This document shows positions 9,086-18,576 of a DNA stretch of 64,000 nt, piece after piece. The position numbers and the translations under genes were made by a program. Source of the DNA: Bacillota bacterium (GTDB lineage: Bacteria; Bacillota; Clostridia; Lachnospirales; Bianqueaceae). The notes below the pieces were generated by a model. The model had not been told where the DNA came from and ran no database searches. It worked only from the letters and a program-made list of their open reading frames with translations. Within the stretch, counting starts at the first letter, position 1; each line of letters opens with the position of its first letter. The stretch is taken from positions 23,815 to 87,814 of the forward strand of contig JAFRUE010000004.1 of NCBI GenBank assembly GCA_017441925.1, read 5' to 3'.

Positions 9086-9952
9086 ATGAGTATCCTGGAG
9101 CGATTGCTGGATTGGCTGCGGTCCACGAGCGGGATCACTTTCTTCCCGCACCTCGGTTTTATGGATATATTGGATATCGCGCTCGTTACTTTTGTGTTCT
9201 ACCGGATCCTGCTGTGGCTGCGCAGGACAAGAGCGGCGACACTGCTCCGCGGTGTGCTGCTGCTTGCGGTCGTCGCGCTGCTTTCGAATTTCCTGCAGAT
9301 GAATATGACGGTCTGGCTGCTGCAGAATACGATGGTCTACGGCGTACTTGCTCTCGTTATCATTTTCCAGCCGGAGATCCGCCATGCACTGGAGCGTCTG
9401 GGTCACGGCGGCCTGTTCAATCTGATCTCGTCCAATTCGAAAGAAAAGATCTCTCAGAAGACGGTCAGTGAGATCGCGGACGCGCTCGAGAAGATGGCTG
9501 CGGTCAAGACCGGCGCACTTGTAGCCGTTGAGCAGGAAGTCCCGCTCGGCGAATATGAACAGACCGGTATCGAGGTCGACGCGGCCGTGACAAGCCAGCT
9601 TCTGATCAATATTTTTGAGAAAAACACGCCGCTCCATGACGGCGCGGTGATCATCAGCAATAATCGCGTAACGTACGCGACGTGTTATCTGCCGCTTTCC
9701 GAGGATCCTACGATCAGCAAGGAGATGGGAACACGGCACAGAGCGGCGCTCGGCTTAAGTGAAGTCTCGGATGCCAGGGTATTTGTGGTTTCCGAAGAGA
9801 CCGGCGCGATTTCGATGGCTTATAAGGGGTCGATCACAAGAGATATCGACCGTTCCTTCATACTGAACCAGTTCCAGGAGAAGCTTTCCGCCAACCAGAC
9901 GGTATGGCAGAAACTGATCGAGAAGCGGAACGGAAAGGAGGAAAAATCTTGA
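9086..9952 (+). CDS. cdaA: Membrane diadenylate cyclase CdaA
   Basis: CdaA condenses two ATP into cyclic di-AMP at the membrane. I take the ATG at 9086 (MSILERLL), because AGAGGTG lies just upstream; an in-frame GTG at 9077 overlaps that site. The product is 288 residues, usual for CdaA. Three N-terminal helices fall at about 25-95. The DAC domain follows, with the catalytic DGA motif at about 185-187 and RHR at about 217-219. It overlaps cdaR by 4 bp. The common third partner glmM is absent. Confidence 0.95.
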   Translation: MSILERLLDWLRSTSGITFFPHLGFMDILDIALVTFVFYRILLWLRRTRAATLLRGVLLLAVVALLSNFLQMNMTVWLLQNTMVYGVLALVIIFQPEIRHALERLGHGGLFNLISSNSKEKISQKTVSEIADALEKMAAVKTGALVAVEQEVPLGEYEQTGIEVDAAVTSQLLINIFEKNTPLHDGAVIISNNRVTYATCYLPLSEDPTISKEMGTRHRAALGLSEVSDARVFVVSEETGAISMAYKGSITRDIDRSFILNQFQEKLSANQTVWQKLIEKRNGKEEKS

Positions 9953-11295
9953 GTCCCGAATTTAAAGAGACCGCTGCCAAAGTGTGGGCATACGTCAGGA
10001 AGTTCTTTACGACGAATATCGGACTTAAAATTTTCTCCCTTGTCCTGGCTTTTGTACTCTGGGTCATGGTCGTGAACCGGCAGAATCCGATCGGATCCGT
10101 TACGGTCACGGGTATCCCGGTCACGATCCTGAATCAGGATTATTTTACAGAACACGGCAAATATGTCGAGATCGAGGACAATATCACGATCGCGGCAACG
10201 GTCAGCGGACAGCGTTCTGTCGTAGAGAATCTCTCGGCAGATGACTTTACGGCTACGATCGATTTCCTTAATGTCGTACCGGAGGAGGGCAAGGCTGAGA
10301 TTCTCTGCACCTGTTCCAACCGTTCGGTCACGATCAAACAGCAGAATATCAACTTCGCGCCGATCCTTGTCGAGGATCTGATTTCACGTGAATATACTCT
10401 GCAGCTCGTGCGTGAAGGTACTCCGGCAGAAGGATATCTGGTGCCGGAGGATGATTCGACCGTCGTAATGGTACCTTCGACAGTCACATTGAAAGGCCCC
10501 AAGTCCAGACTCGATCAGATAGCCTCTGCGAGAGTCTCCGTGAACCTCGAGAAGGCGACGGCAGATGTTACCGGCAAGGGCAAGAGCATCGTTTTCCTGG
10601 ACGCTGAGGGTAATGAGGTCGATCTGAACGGGCTCAGCGGTGTCACCTATTCCGCCAAGCTGATGAGTCAGCTGACAGTACCGGTCTACAAATACAAGAC
10701 CGTAACGATCGGGACTCCTGACGTGACGGAGAATGCGGCCGGTGACTATTATGTCTCCGCTGTTTCGATCTCGGACAAAGAGATGAAGATCTACGGACCC
10801 GAGTCGGTCGTTGACGCGATTTCGGAGGTTAAGCTCTCTCCGATCACGATCACAGGGGAGAAAGACGTTTTTACCAGGGAATATGATCTGGAAGCGCTGG
10901 CTGAATCCCTGTCCTCCATGCATAACGCAGTGATCGGACTGGCGGATGACAGTATCCGGACGATCACGGTGACAGTCGAGCAGCAGCCGTATACGGTCAA
11001 GAATTATTCGATTCCGCTGGACAATATGACAGTGACAGGACTCCCGGATGAGTATGAATGCGCTCTGACGAACGGTCCTCTGCAGGTGTCGGTTAAGGGT
11101 AAGCCGGACGCGTATCCTGCAGGGGGAAGCGTACCGGTCAAGGCGTCGATCGACCTTTCCGGCGTCAGCGGGACAGGCGACTATGTGGTTACCGTTGCAT
11201 ATAAGCTTAACGACGGACTGAGCGCGGTGAGCGCGCCGGATACCGTAACGGTCACGATCACAGAGACTGCCCTGGAGGAGCAGACGGATGGCTAA
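9949..11295 (+). CDS. cdaR: YbbR-domain CdaA regulator CdaR
   Basis: This is an extracytoplasmic regulator of CdaA, anchored by one N-terminal helix (about residues 20-40, IFSLVLAFVLWVMVV). The remaining roughly 400 residues are repeated YbbR beta-rich domains. The start is a TTG at 9949 with AAGGAGG upstream and a TTGA overlap with the cdaA stop; a longer reading from 9904 lacks a ribosome site. The product is 448 residues. CdaR binds CdaA and modulates c-di-AMP output in Bacillus and Listeria. Confidence 0.92.
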   Translation: MSPEFKETAAKVWAYVRKFFTTNIGLKIFSLVLAFVLWVMVVNRQNPIGSVTVTGIPVTILNQDYFTEHGKYVEIEDNITIAATVSGQRSVVENLSADDFTATIDFLNVVPEEGKAEILCTCSNRSVTIKQQNINFAPILVEDLISREYTLQLVREGTPAEGYLVPEDDSTVVMVPSTVTLKGPKSRLDQIASARVSVNLEKATADVTGKGKSIVFLDAEGNEVDLNGLSGVTYSAKLMSQLTVPVYKYKTVTIGTPDVTENAAGDYYVSAVSISDKEMKIYGPESVVDAISEVKLSPITITGEKDVFTREYDLEALAESLSSMHNAVIGLADDSIRTITVTVEQQPYTVKNYSIPLDNMTVTGLPDEYECALTNGPLQVSVKGKPDAYPAGGSVPVKASIDLSGVSGTGDYVVTVAYKLNDGLSAVSAPDTVTVTITETALEEQTDG

Positions 11296-12994
11296 ATATT
11301 ATAAAAAGAGCCGGATACAGTATGTGCAGTCACACTGGGGCAAAGACTTCAGTGATATCCGTAAAGAGGAGCTTTCGTTCAGGGATACGGAGAACCATTT
11401 CGTCAGCATGATGAAGCGGGCGGATTGGATTCTTGACGACCAGACATGGAACGATCTGGAAATGAACGAGGTCTACTGCAAAATGGACCGTGCTTATTCA
11501 AAACCGGGCGCCCAGGTACTCTACAACGAGCTGCGGACGCCTGTTTTCGATGAAAAGGAACTGAAGCGCAGGGACCGTGTCATGGACTATATCCTGCACC
11601 ATCAGGAGCAGAGAGACAAGCTGGGATGCATCTTTTACAGCCTCGGGCGCTCGGAATATGACGGCGCCTGTTCTTTGCTTTTTAAAGGGATTCCCAAGCT
11701 GCCGGAATATGCCTCCTGGACGAATACACTGGCGATCCTGATGCTGATCTCCCTGATCTCGATACCTTTCTTTAAGTTGTCGGGACTGATGTTCGCCGTC
11801 ATCATGTTTGTTGTCAATACGTTCTATCACCAGAAGCTGAACCGCCGGACGGAGGCAGCGATGCCGGGCGTCCGGTATATCGCCTCGATGATCGACGCGG
11901 CCGAGGAGATCGCGAATCTGCAGATCCCGCAGCTTGAGGCGGATTACGGGGATTTCTTCCAGAAATGCGCGAAGAAATGCGCCCCGCTGCGCAAAAAAGC
12001 CGGTGTGTTCGGAGGCGGCGGGGGCGGAGATCTGGCCGGACTTCTTGAGTATATCCAGATCCTTTTCCTGGTCGAGGACAGGGCTTATATCCGCTGCACG
12101 AATCTGCTTGAAGAGTACGCGCCGGTCCTGCGTGTGCTGTACCGCAAACTCGGTGAGCTTGACGCACTGATGGCTGTCGCTTCTTTCCGCAGAGGGCTGC
12201 GCCGCTCGGCGAAGCCGGTGTTCGTGGAGGAGCCGCAGGTGCTCCGTGTGGAGAATATCATTCATCCGCTGCTTGAGCGGGAGGGCGTTGCGAATTCCTT
12301 GACCGTTGAGCAGAAGAACGTCGTGATCACGGGCTCGAATATGTCCGGCAAATCAACGTTCCTGCGGACGATCGCGACCGGAGCGCTGATGGCACAGACA
12401 TTCTACACGGTATGCGCTGATTCCTACGAAGCCAGTTTCTTCAACATCGTCACATCGATCAGTCCTTCGGATGATCTGATGGGCGGTAAGAGCTATTATA
12501 TGGCCGAGGCGGAAGCGTTGCTGAGAATGCTGCGGGTGGTCGAGGAGAAGCGCACATCGCTTCTGATCGTCGACGAGATCTTCCGCGGAACGAACCCGAT
12601 CGAGCGTGTCGCGGCCGCGTCTTCGCTGCTGCGCTACCTTGGCGAGCGGAATACGCTCGTAATCGTCGCAACACATGATATCGAGATCACGAATAAGGTC
12701 GCGGATCAGTATGACAGCTATCATTTCGGCGAGAACGTGACCAAAGAAAAGCTTGATTTTGACTACACGCTGAAGAGAGGCGTGCTCAAGGCTCCCAACG
12801 GCATCCGGATCCTGGAGTATCTGGGATACCCGGAGGAGATCACGGAAGAAGCCTATAAAGAGACCGGATACGTCGGAGCGCAGCCCGCTTTGGAGAGCGA
12901 GGCAGTTCCTGATGAAGGATCCGGTGAAGAAAACGTAACGGAGGCCGGACCTATGGCTGCAGAAGAAAAGGAGGATGGGGAAAATGCCGGATAA
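11288..12994 (+). CDS. Membrane-associated MutS-family ATPase
   Basis: The 568-residue protein carries the MutS ATPase core. Walker A is GSNMSGKSTF at about 349-358, Walker B is LLIVDEIFRG near 430, and a VATHD switch is near 458. It lacks the mismatch-binding N-terminal domain and the Smr/KOW parts of MutS2. Instead, residues 146-180 form one or two hydrophobic helices, so it is probably membrane-bound. Such MutS-related proteins are common in Clostridia and have no firm role. It overlaps cdaR by 8 bp and the next gene by 11 bp. The C-terminal 50 residues are an acidic, low-complexity tail. Confidence 0.85.
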   Translation: MAKYYKKSRIQYVQSHWGKDFSDIRKEELSFRDTENHFVSMMKRADWILDDQTWNDLEMNEVYCKMDRAYSKPGAQVLYNELRTPVFDEKELKRRDRVMDYILHHQEQRDKLGCIFYSLGRSEYDGACSLLFKGIPKLPEYASWTNTLAILMLISLISIPFFKLSGLMFAVIMFVVNTFYHQKLNRRTEAAMPGVRYIASMIDAAEEIANLQIPQLEADYGDFFQKCAKKCAPLRKKAGVFGGGGGGDLAGLLEYIQILFLVEDRAYIRCTNLLEEYAPVLRVLYRKLGELDALMAVASFRRGLRRSAKPVFVEEPQVLRVENIIHPLLEREGVANSLTVEQKNVVITGSNMSGKSTFLRTIATGALMAQTFYTVCADSYEASFFNIVTSISPSDDLMGGKSYYMAEAEALLRMLRVVEEKRTSLLIVDEIFRGTNPIERVAAASSLLRYLGERNTLVIVATHDIEITNKVADQYDSYHFGENVTKEKLDFDYTLKRGVLKAPNGIRILEYLGYPEEITEEAYKETGYVGAQPALESEAVPDEGSGEENVTEAGPMAAEEKEDGENAG

Positions 12995-15386
12995 GACACT
13001 GCAGGAAATGATGCCCCTGGCAGACGTATTGAATAAGGATATCGTCTGTTCCTGCGGAAGGACGCACCGCGCGGATATCGATGAGGTCGTGATCGGCCGC
13101 GGAGCGATGGAGTATCTGCCCGAGCTGCTCGAGCGCCACGGGATGAAGACCGTTCTGATGCTCGAGGATACGCACACGCATGAGGCTGCCGGCGCTCAGG
13201 CCGCCGGGATCATCCGCGATGCCGGATATACGGTTTACGAGCATATCTATGAGCGGAACGGATGGCTGCCGGCCGACGAAGAAGCGATGGACGAGGGCGT
13301 CGCGGCTTATAAAGGCTGCGGGACGACACCGGACGTTATCATTTCCGTCGGATCCGGTACGCTGAACGATCTGGGCAAGGTCATCGCGCACATGGTCGGC
13401 GGTGTCCCGCAGTGGATCATCGGAACGGCCGCGTCGATGGACGGCTATGCGTCCACAGTTGCCGCGCTTGTCCGCAACAACATGAAAGTGACGGAGTATT
13501 ACGCTCCGCCTAAGGTCATCGTCGGAGATCTTGCCGTTATGAGCAAGGCGCCGCGCAGCATGACGGTTGCCGGTATTGCCGATATGATGGCGAAATACAA
13601 CGCCGGACTGGACTGGAAACTGTCCCGTCTGATCAACGGTGAGTACTATTGTGATTTCATCGCGGAAGCCATGCTCAAGGTCACGGACATGATCACGGAG
13701 CTCGCGCTTCAGGCGCCTGAAGAGGGCGAATTCGGCGACGAGCTGCTTGAGAAGATCATGGAAGGACTGGTCCTTTCCGGTGTGTATATGAGCTATATGG
13801 GGACTTCCCGCGCGGCCTCCGGATCCGAGCATCATTTCTCGCATTTCTGGGAAATGTGGCTGCAGCTGAACAACAAGCCCGCGATTTTCCACGGCACCAA
13901 GGTCGGCGTAGGCGCGCTGATGATGGAGCGTGTATACCGCAGATTCCTCGATCTGGATATCGAAACGCGCCGCGTGATCCCGCGCCTGGAACGTTTTGAC
14001 GAGGAACCCTATAAGAAGACGATCGCGAAGGTCTATGGAGCGGCCGCTCCTGAGATCCTCAAGGATTATAAATTCGATGCGCCGGCAAGGATCGAGCGCG
14101 TGAAGAAGATCGTCAAGAACCGCCGTCAGATCAACGGAATCATCCGTGCGGAGCTGCCGCGGCTTGACCGCATGCGTCAGGCGCTGAAGCACACCGGCGC
14201 TGTCATGGATTACACCGGACTGCCTTTCATCACCGGCGAGATCGCAAAGCAGGCGCTTCTGTACTGCAAAGAGATGCGCAAGCATTACACAATGCTGCAG
14301 ATCCTGACAGACTGCGGCGTCAATCTGGAGAGTCTTTTCCCGCTGATGCAGGAAAACGGATATCTGTCCCTGTCTCAGATCCAGATGCGTGATCCTTTTA
14401 TCCTGCCGGTTCCGGAGGAAAAGAAATACTATCTGTTCGGTACGACGGGTCCGGACTGCTGGAGAGGCCCGTATCCGGGACTGGACTGCTATGAAAGCGA
14501 AGATCTGGAGCACTGGCACGGTCCGATGCCGGCGTTCCGTCCGGCGGATGATTTCTGGGGGACCCGCAATTTCTGGGCTCCGGAAGTACACGCATACCGC
14601 GGGAAATACTATATGTTCGTGACGTTCGGCTCCGAGACGCGCCGCAAAGGGACGCAGATCCTGCGCGCGGACAAGCCGGAAGGCCCGTATGAGCCGATTT
14701 CTGACGGCCCGGTGACACCGGCCGACTGGGAGTGCCTGGACGGTACTTTCTATGAAGATCCGAAGGGTCAGCCGTGGATCGTTTTCTGCCATGAGTGGAC
14801 GCAGGTAATTGACGGCGAGATCTGCGCGATGCCGTTAACAGCAGATCTCAGCGCGCCGGCAGGTGAGCCGGTGCTGCTGTTCCACGCGTCCGAAGCCTCA
14901 TGGGCGCAGGGGCACCCGTGGAAGGAGCGCGATCCTGAGACAAAGCTGGATGCGCTGAGCTATGTAACGGACGGACCGTTCCTGGTCAAAGAGGGACGGA
15001 ATCTGATCATGCTCTGGTCCGGCAGAGGCCCTAAGGGCTACGCGATGGGATCGGCCGTGTCTAAGAACGGGATCCTCGGACCGTGGAAGCAGAACGAGAA
15101 GCTCGCGTTCGAAGAGGACGGCGGACACGGAATGGTCTTCAAGGACTGGAGCGGGAAGTATTTCATGACCGTTCACCAGCCGAACAAGACGCCTTCCGAG
15201 AGGCCGGTACTGGTGCCGGCAACTGTCAAGGGCGGCGTGATCACGATCCAGAGCGTTCCTTCCAAAGTCAGCGTCAAGGCTGCCGCAGATACGAAGACCG
15301 CCGGCAAGGATGCATCCAAGAATGTACCTGAGGCGGCTCATCAGGAAGAGAAAAAGAAAGACGAGCTTCCGGTCTGGCTGCTGTAA
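12984..15386 (+). CDS. Fusion of sn-glycerol-1-phosphate dehydrogenase (AraM/EgsA-like) and GH43 domain
   Basis: The start is the ATG at 12984, nine bases after AGGAGG; an earlier ATG at 12975 abuts that site. The product is about 800 residues. Residues 1-450 match the AraM/EgsA dehydrogenase: GSGTLND for NAD binding, GTAASMDGYAS, and metal-site histidines in SGSEHHFSHFWE and FHGTKVG. Residues 455-765 are a five-bladed GH43 propeller (MRDPFILP, FWAPEVH, DGTFYED), with TDGPF where most GH43 enzymes have EGP. The last 40 residues are a Lys/Ala linker-like tail. Bacillus araM lies in the arabinan operon with an arabinofuranosidase gene, so this fusion joins neighbours seen elsewhere. Both halves look intact. 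Confidence 0.85.
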   Translation: MPDKTLQEMMPLADVLNKDIVCSCGRTHRADIDEVVIGRGAMEYLPELLERHGMKTVLMLEDTHTHEAAGAQAAGIIRDAGYTVYEHIYERNGWLPADEEAMDEGVAAYKGCGTTPDVIISVGSGTLNDLGKVIAHMVGGVPQWIIGTAASMDGYASTVAALVRNNMKVTEYYAPPKVIVGDLAVMSKAPRSMTVAGIADMMAKYNAGLDWKLSRLINGEYYCDFIAEAMLKVTDMITELALQAPEEGEFGDELLEKIMEGLVLSGVYMSYMGTSRAASGSEHHFSHFWEMWLQLNNKPAIFHGTKVGVGALMMERVYRRFLDLDIETRRVIPRLERFDEEPYKKTIAKVYGAAAPEILKDYKFDAPARIERVKKIVKNRRQINGIIRAELPRLDRMRQALKHTGAVMDYTGLPFITGEIAKQALLYCKEMRKHYTMLQILTDCGVNLESLFPLMQENGYLSLSQIQMRDPFILPVPEEKKYYLFGTTGPDCWRGPYPGLDCYESEDLEHWHGPMPAFRPADDFWGTRNFWAPEVHAYRGKYYMFVTFGSETRRKGTQILRADKPEGPYEPISDGPVTPADWECLDGTFYEDPKGQPWIVFCHEWTQVIDGEICAMPLTADLSAPAGEPVLLFHASEASWAQGHPWKERDPETKLDALSYVTDGPFLVKEGRNLIMLWSGRGPKGYAMGSAVSKNGILGPWKQNEKLAFEEDGGHGMVFKDWSGKYFMTVHQPNKTPSERPVLVPATVKGGVITIQSVPSKVSVKAAADTKTAGKDASKNVPEAAHQEEKKKDELPVWLL

Positions 15387-17767
15387 TGCCTGACAGAACA
15401 ACTGAATTTCACATCTCCGTCCGGCAGATGGCCGAGTTCATCTGCCGGAGCGGGGATCTCACAAGCGGCGGTTTCCAGAGCCCGGAACGTGCGCTTGAAG
15501 GGACCAAGGCTCATCAGAAGATCCAGAAGAGCCGGGGCGGCGACTATCAGAAGGAAGTTGCCCTGAGCCGGACCGTAGATGCCGGGGATGGATTGTCCCT
15601 CGTCATAGAAGGCCGCGCAGACGGAATCACGACTGTCGACGGCCGTCTTTGTGTCGAAGAAATCAAATCGACCTATGCGTCCGGGGAGAGTCTGGGTTTT
15701 GATTATGAGCCGACCCATCGGGCTCAGCTTTTATGTTACGCCGCTATGATCTGCGAGGATGAGCCGGGAGTGTTGTGCCGGCTGACCTACTATCAGCTCG
15801 AGACGGAGGAAGAATTCTCTTTTGAGCAGTATCTGACGAAGGAAGAGCTGGAGGCTTTTTTTGCGGACGTCGCGGAGCGCTGTGCGGTGTGGGTGCGCTG
15901 GCAGAACGCGCATATCCTCGCGAGGAACACATCGCTTGAACGGCTGGAGTTCCCTTATCCGGAGTACCGGGAGGGACAGAGAACGATGGCCGCGTACGTC
16001 TACAAAACGATACAGGACGGCCATGTGCTGTTCCTGCAGGCGCCAACCGGGATCGGCAAGACGATCTCCGCACTGTTCCCGTCCCTGAAAGCGATGGGAC
16101 AGGGCCTGACTTCCAAGATCTTTTATCTGACGGCGAAAAACGCCGCGGCAAGAGCTGCTCAGGAAGCTCTGGACAGGCTCAGCACACAGGAGCCGGAACT
16201 CTTATCCGTCTCTATCACGGCGAAGGACAAGATATGTCCCATGCCGGAACGTGCCTGCACGCCGGACGTCTGTCCCTATGCAAAAGGGCATTACGACCGG
16301 ATCAACGATGCGGTCTATGAGGCTGTTACGGCCGCTGCGGATGCTGAGGCCGGCGGCAGCCTGAAACGCGAGCAGATCCTCGCGATCGCCGAGAAGCATC
16401 ATGTCTGTCCCTTTGAACTGGAGCTTGACATCAGTACATGGTCGGATGTGATCATCGGGGACTATAATTACGCGTTCGACCCGACCGCGTCGCTCAAACG
16501 GTTCTTCGGCGAGAACGAGAAGACCGATTATACGCTGCTTGTGGATGAAGCCCACAACCTGCCGGAGCGTGCGCAGAGCATGTACAGCGCGGAGCTCGGA
16601 CGCGCGCCTTTTGTCGATCTGCAGGCAAGATTCCGGGGCAGACCGGCCAGAGTCAGACGGAGGCTGCGGCGGCAGCTTAGCGAGATCGTGACCTGGTTTG
16701 ATGAGAAAGAAGAAGTGCTTTCGGACAGAGGCGCATGCGTGGAAGCCTCTCCGCCGACGGTCCTGACGGCCGCGCTCGACGGCTTCCGGGAGGAGCTGGC
16801 CGATTGGCTGATGAAAGAAGGCAGCGCGGATACGGCAGGGACACAGCTGTATTTTGACATTCTGTTCTGGCTGCGGATGGCGGAGGCTTATGACGACAGT
16901 TCTGTGGTCTACAGCCGCAAGGAAGGGACAGATGTGCAGATCCGGATCTACTGCGTGCATCCGGCAGAAAAGCTTGCCGAACGTTATGATCAGGTGCGGG
17001 CCGTGATCCTTTTCTCCGCGACGCTGCTGCCGATTGCCTATTACCGTGAGATGCTGGAGGTCAAGGACGAGAAGAATCCGTCTCAGGCGATCTGCCTGCC
17101 GTCACCGTTCGATCCTTCCCATCTGGCCGTCGTGTCGGCGGACGGCGTAAGGACCGACTATAAGAGCCGTGAAGCCAGTATCGGGGACGTATGCGCGGTG
17201 ATCTACCGGACGGTTCACGCACACGAAGGCAATTATATCGTGTTTTTCCCGTCTTACCCGTACCTGCAGCGGGTGGCGGATTTCTACCGGGACGCATATC
17301 CCGGGGACACAATTCTCCTTCAGGAATCCGGCATGACGGAAGAGAACAGAGAAGAATGGCTGGGACACTTCCGGGAGGATCCGCCGTGGACACTCGCCTT
17401 CGCGGTGATGGGCGGGGCCTTTTCGGAGGGGATCGATCTGACCGGAAAGAGACTGATCGGGACAGTCATCGTAACTGTCGGGATCCCGCAGATCGGCCTG
17501 GAACGTGATCTGGTGCGGGACGCGATGGACAGGCTTACGGGCAGCGGTTTTGACTACGCGTACCGCTATCCCGGACTGAATAAAGTATTCCAGGCGGCGG
17601 GCCGGGTGATCCGGACAGAGACGGACCGAGGCGTGATCGTGCTTCTGGACGCGCGCTATCAGGAGCCCGTGGTACGGCGGAATCTGCCTGCTGACTGGGA
17701 TGTGAAAGTGACGGATCCTTCAAGGGTCGGAGAAGTATTGGAAGAGTTCTGGAAGGGACAGGAGTGA
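15386..17767 (+). CDS. XPD/DinG-type helicase with N-terminal PD-(D/E)XK nuclease domain
   Basis: The 793-residue protein begins with a RecB/Cas4-like nuclease domain: H43, GRAD79G, EE92IK94 and a QLLCYA motif near 115. A superfamily-2 helicase core follows, with Walker A APTGIGKT at 219-226 and LLVDEAHN (DEAH) near 380. Four cysteines between motifs I and II (CPMPERACTPDVCP and a later CPF) fit the XPD iron-sulfur cluster. Helicase motif VI is near the C-terminus (QAAGRVIR). Domain order suggests DNA repair acting on 5'-tailed duplexes. TAATG overlap with the previous gene shows coupling. Confidence 0.88.
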   Translation: MPDRTTEFHISVRQMAEFICRSGDLTSGGFQSPERALEGTKAHQKIQKSRGGDYQKEVALSRTVDAGDGLSLVIEGRADGITTVDGRLCVEEIKSTYASGESLGFDYEPTHRAQLLCYAAMICEDEPGVLCRLTYYQLETEEEFSFEQYLTKEELEAFFADVAERCAVWVRWQNAHILARNTSLERLEFPYPEYREGQRTMAAYVYKTIQDGHVLFLQAPTGIGKTISALFPSLKAMGQGLTSKIFYLTAKNAAARAAQEALDRLSTQEPELLSVSITAKDKICPMPERACTPDVCPYAKGHYDRINDAVYEAVTAAADAEAGGSLKREQILAIAEKHHVCPFELELDISTWSDVIIGDYNYAFDPTASLKRFFGENEKTDYTLLVDEAHNLPERAQSMYSAELGRAPFVDLQARFRGRPARVRRRLRRQLSEIVTWFDEKEEVLSDRGACVEASPPTVLTAALDGFREELADWLMKEGSADTAGTQLYFDILFWLRMAEAYDDSSVVYSRKEGTDVQIRIYCVHPAEKLAERYDQVRAVILFSATLLPIAYYREMLEVKDEKNPSQAICLPSPFDPSHLAVVSADGVRTDYKSREASIGDVCAVIYRTVHAHEGNYIVFFPSYPYLQRVADFYRDAYPGDTILLQESGMTEENREEWLGHFREDPPWTLAFAVMGGAFSEGIDLTGKRLIGTVIVTVGIPQIGLERDLVRDAMDRLTGSGFDYAYRYPGLNKVFQAAGRVIRTETDRGVIVLLDARYQEPVVRRNLPADWDVKVTDPSRVGEVLEEFWKGQE

Positions 17768-17772
17768 AAGGG

Positions 17773-18576
17773 ATGCGGTATTGTTCGATAGCGAGCGGTT
17801 CGAGCGGCAACTGCCATTATGTGGAAGCCGGCGGCGCCTGTGTGCTCGTCGATATCGGAATCAGTCTGAAGGCCGCGGAAGCAGGCATGCACAGCATGGG
17901 CCTGGATCCGGCGGCGGTGCAGGCTGTTTTTGTCACGCACGAACACAGCGACCACGTCAAAGGAATCGGCGCTTTCGTGCGGAAATACCAGATCCCTGTT
18001 TTCGCGACAGAAGGGACGTGGCAGGGCATGCAGAAAGCTCTGGGACGGATCGCTCTGCCGCGCTGCTACACGATCCGACCGGATCACGGATACCGACTGG
18101 CAAATATGAGGATCCTGCCTTTCCTGACATATCATGATGCGAACGAGCCGGTAGGCTATCAGATAACCGCCGAGGGACATAAACTGATGATCCTCACGGA
18201 TACCGGGATGGTGTCTGAGGAGATGCGGGACCTTGCTCGCGGCGCGGATATTATGATCGCGGAGTCCAACCACGATCTGGAAATGCTGATGAACGGGCCT
18301 TATCCGGCTTCGCTCAAGCACCGGATCCACAGCAATCTCGGGCATCTGTCCAATGTGGATTGCGGCTTCCTGCTTGCCGACGTGATCGCTTCGAATCCCT
18401 ACTGCCAGACGCTGCTCGCGCATCTGTCCGAAGACAACAACACGCCGGAAACGGCCTGGCGGACGGTTCTCGGCGTTCTCTATGACCGGCTGGGACCGGG
18501 CAATTATTACGTCAGGGTCGCGCCGCGCAATGATCCGTCCCCCATCATCAGGATCGGAGAAGGAGGACAGCCATGA
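17773..18576 (+). CDS. WalJ/YycJ-like metallo-beta-lactamase-fold hydrolase
   Basis: About 267 residues with the metal-binding motif THEHSDHVKG near 60 and later ligands in LTDTGMV and ESNHD. The opening MRYCSIASGSSGNC is characteristic of the YycJ/WalJ group, linked in Bacillus to coordination of replication and cell-wall control. I choose the ATG at 17773 since AGGAG sits at 17760-17764; a GTG at 17764 lies within that site. It overlaps the FAD enzyme gene by 4 bp. Here it is not with walRK. Confidence 0.88.
   Translation: MRYCSIASGSSGNCHYVEAGGACVLVDIGISLKAAEAGMHSMGLDPAAVQAVFVTHEHSDHVKGIGAFVRKYQIPVFATEGTWQGMQKALGRIALPRCYTIRPDHGYRLANMRILPFLTYHDANEPVGYQITAEGHKLMILTDTGMVSEEMRDLARGADIMIAESNHDLEMLMNGPYPASLKHRIHSNLGHLSNVDCGFLLADVIASNPYCQTLLAHLSEDNNTPETAWRTVLGVLYDRLGPGNYYVRVAPRNDPSPIIRIGEGGQP

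Noticed and set aside
12951..14792. 613-codon open frame opposite the AraM-GH43 gene
   Set aside because: The plus-strand protein has intact catalytic motifs throughout; the antisense frame has none.
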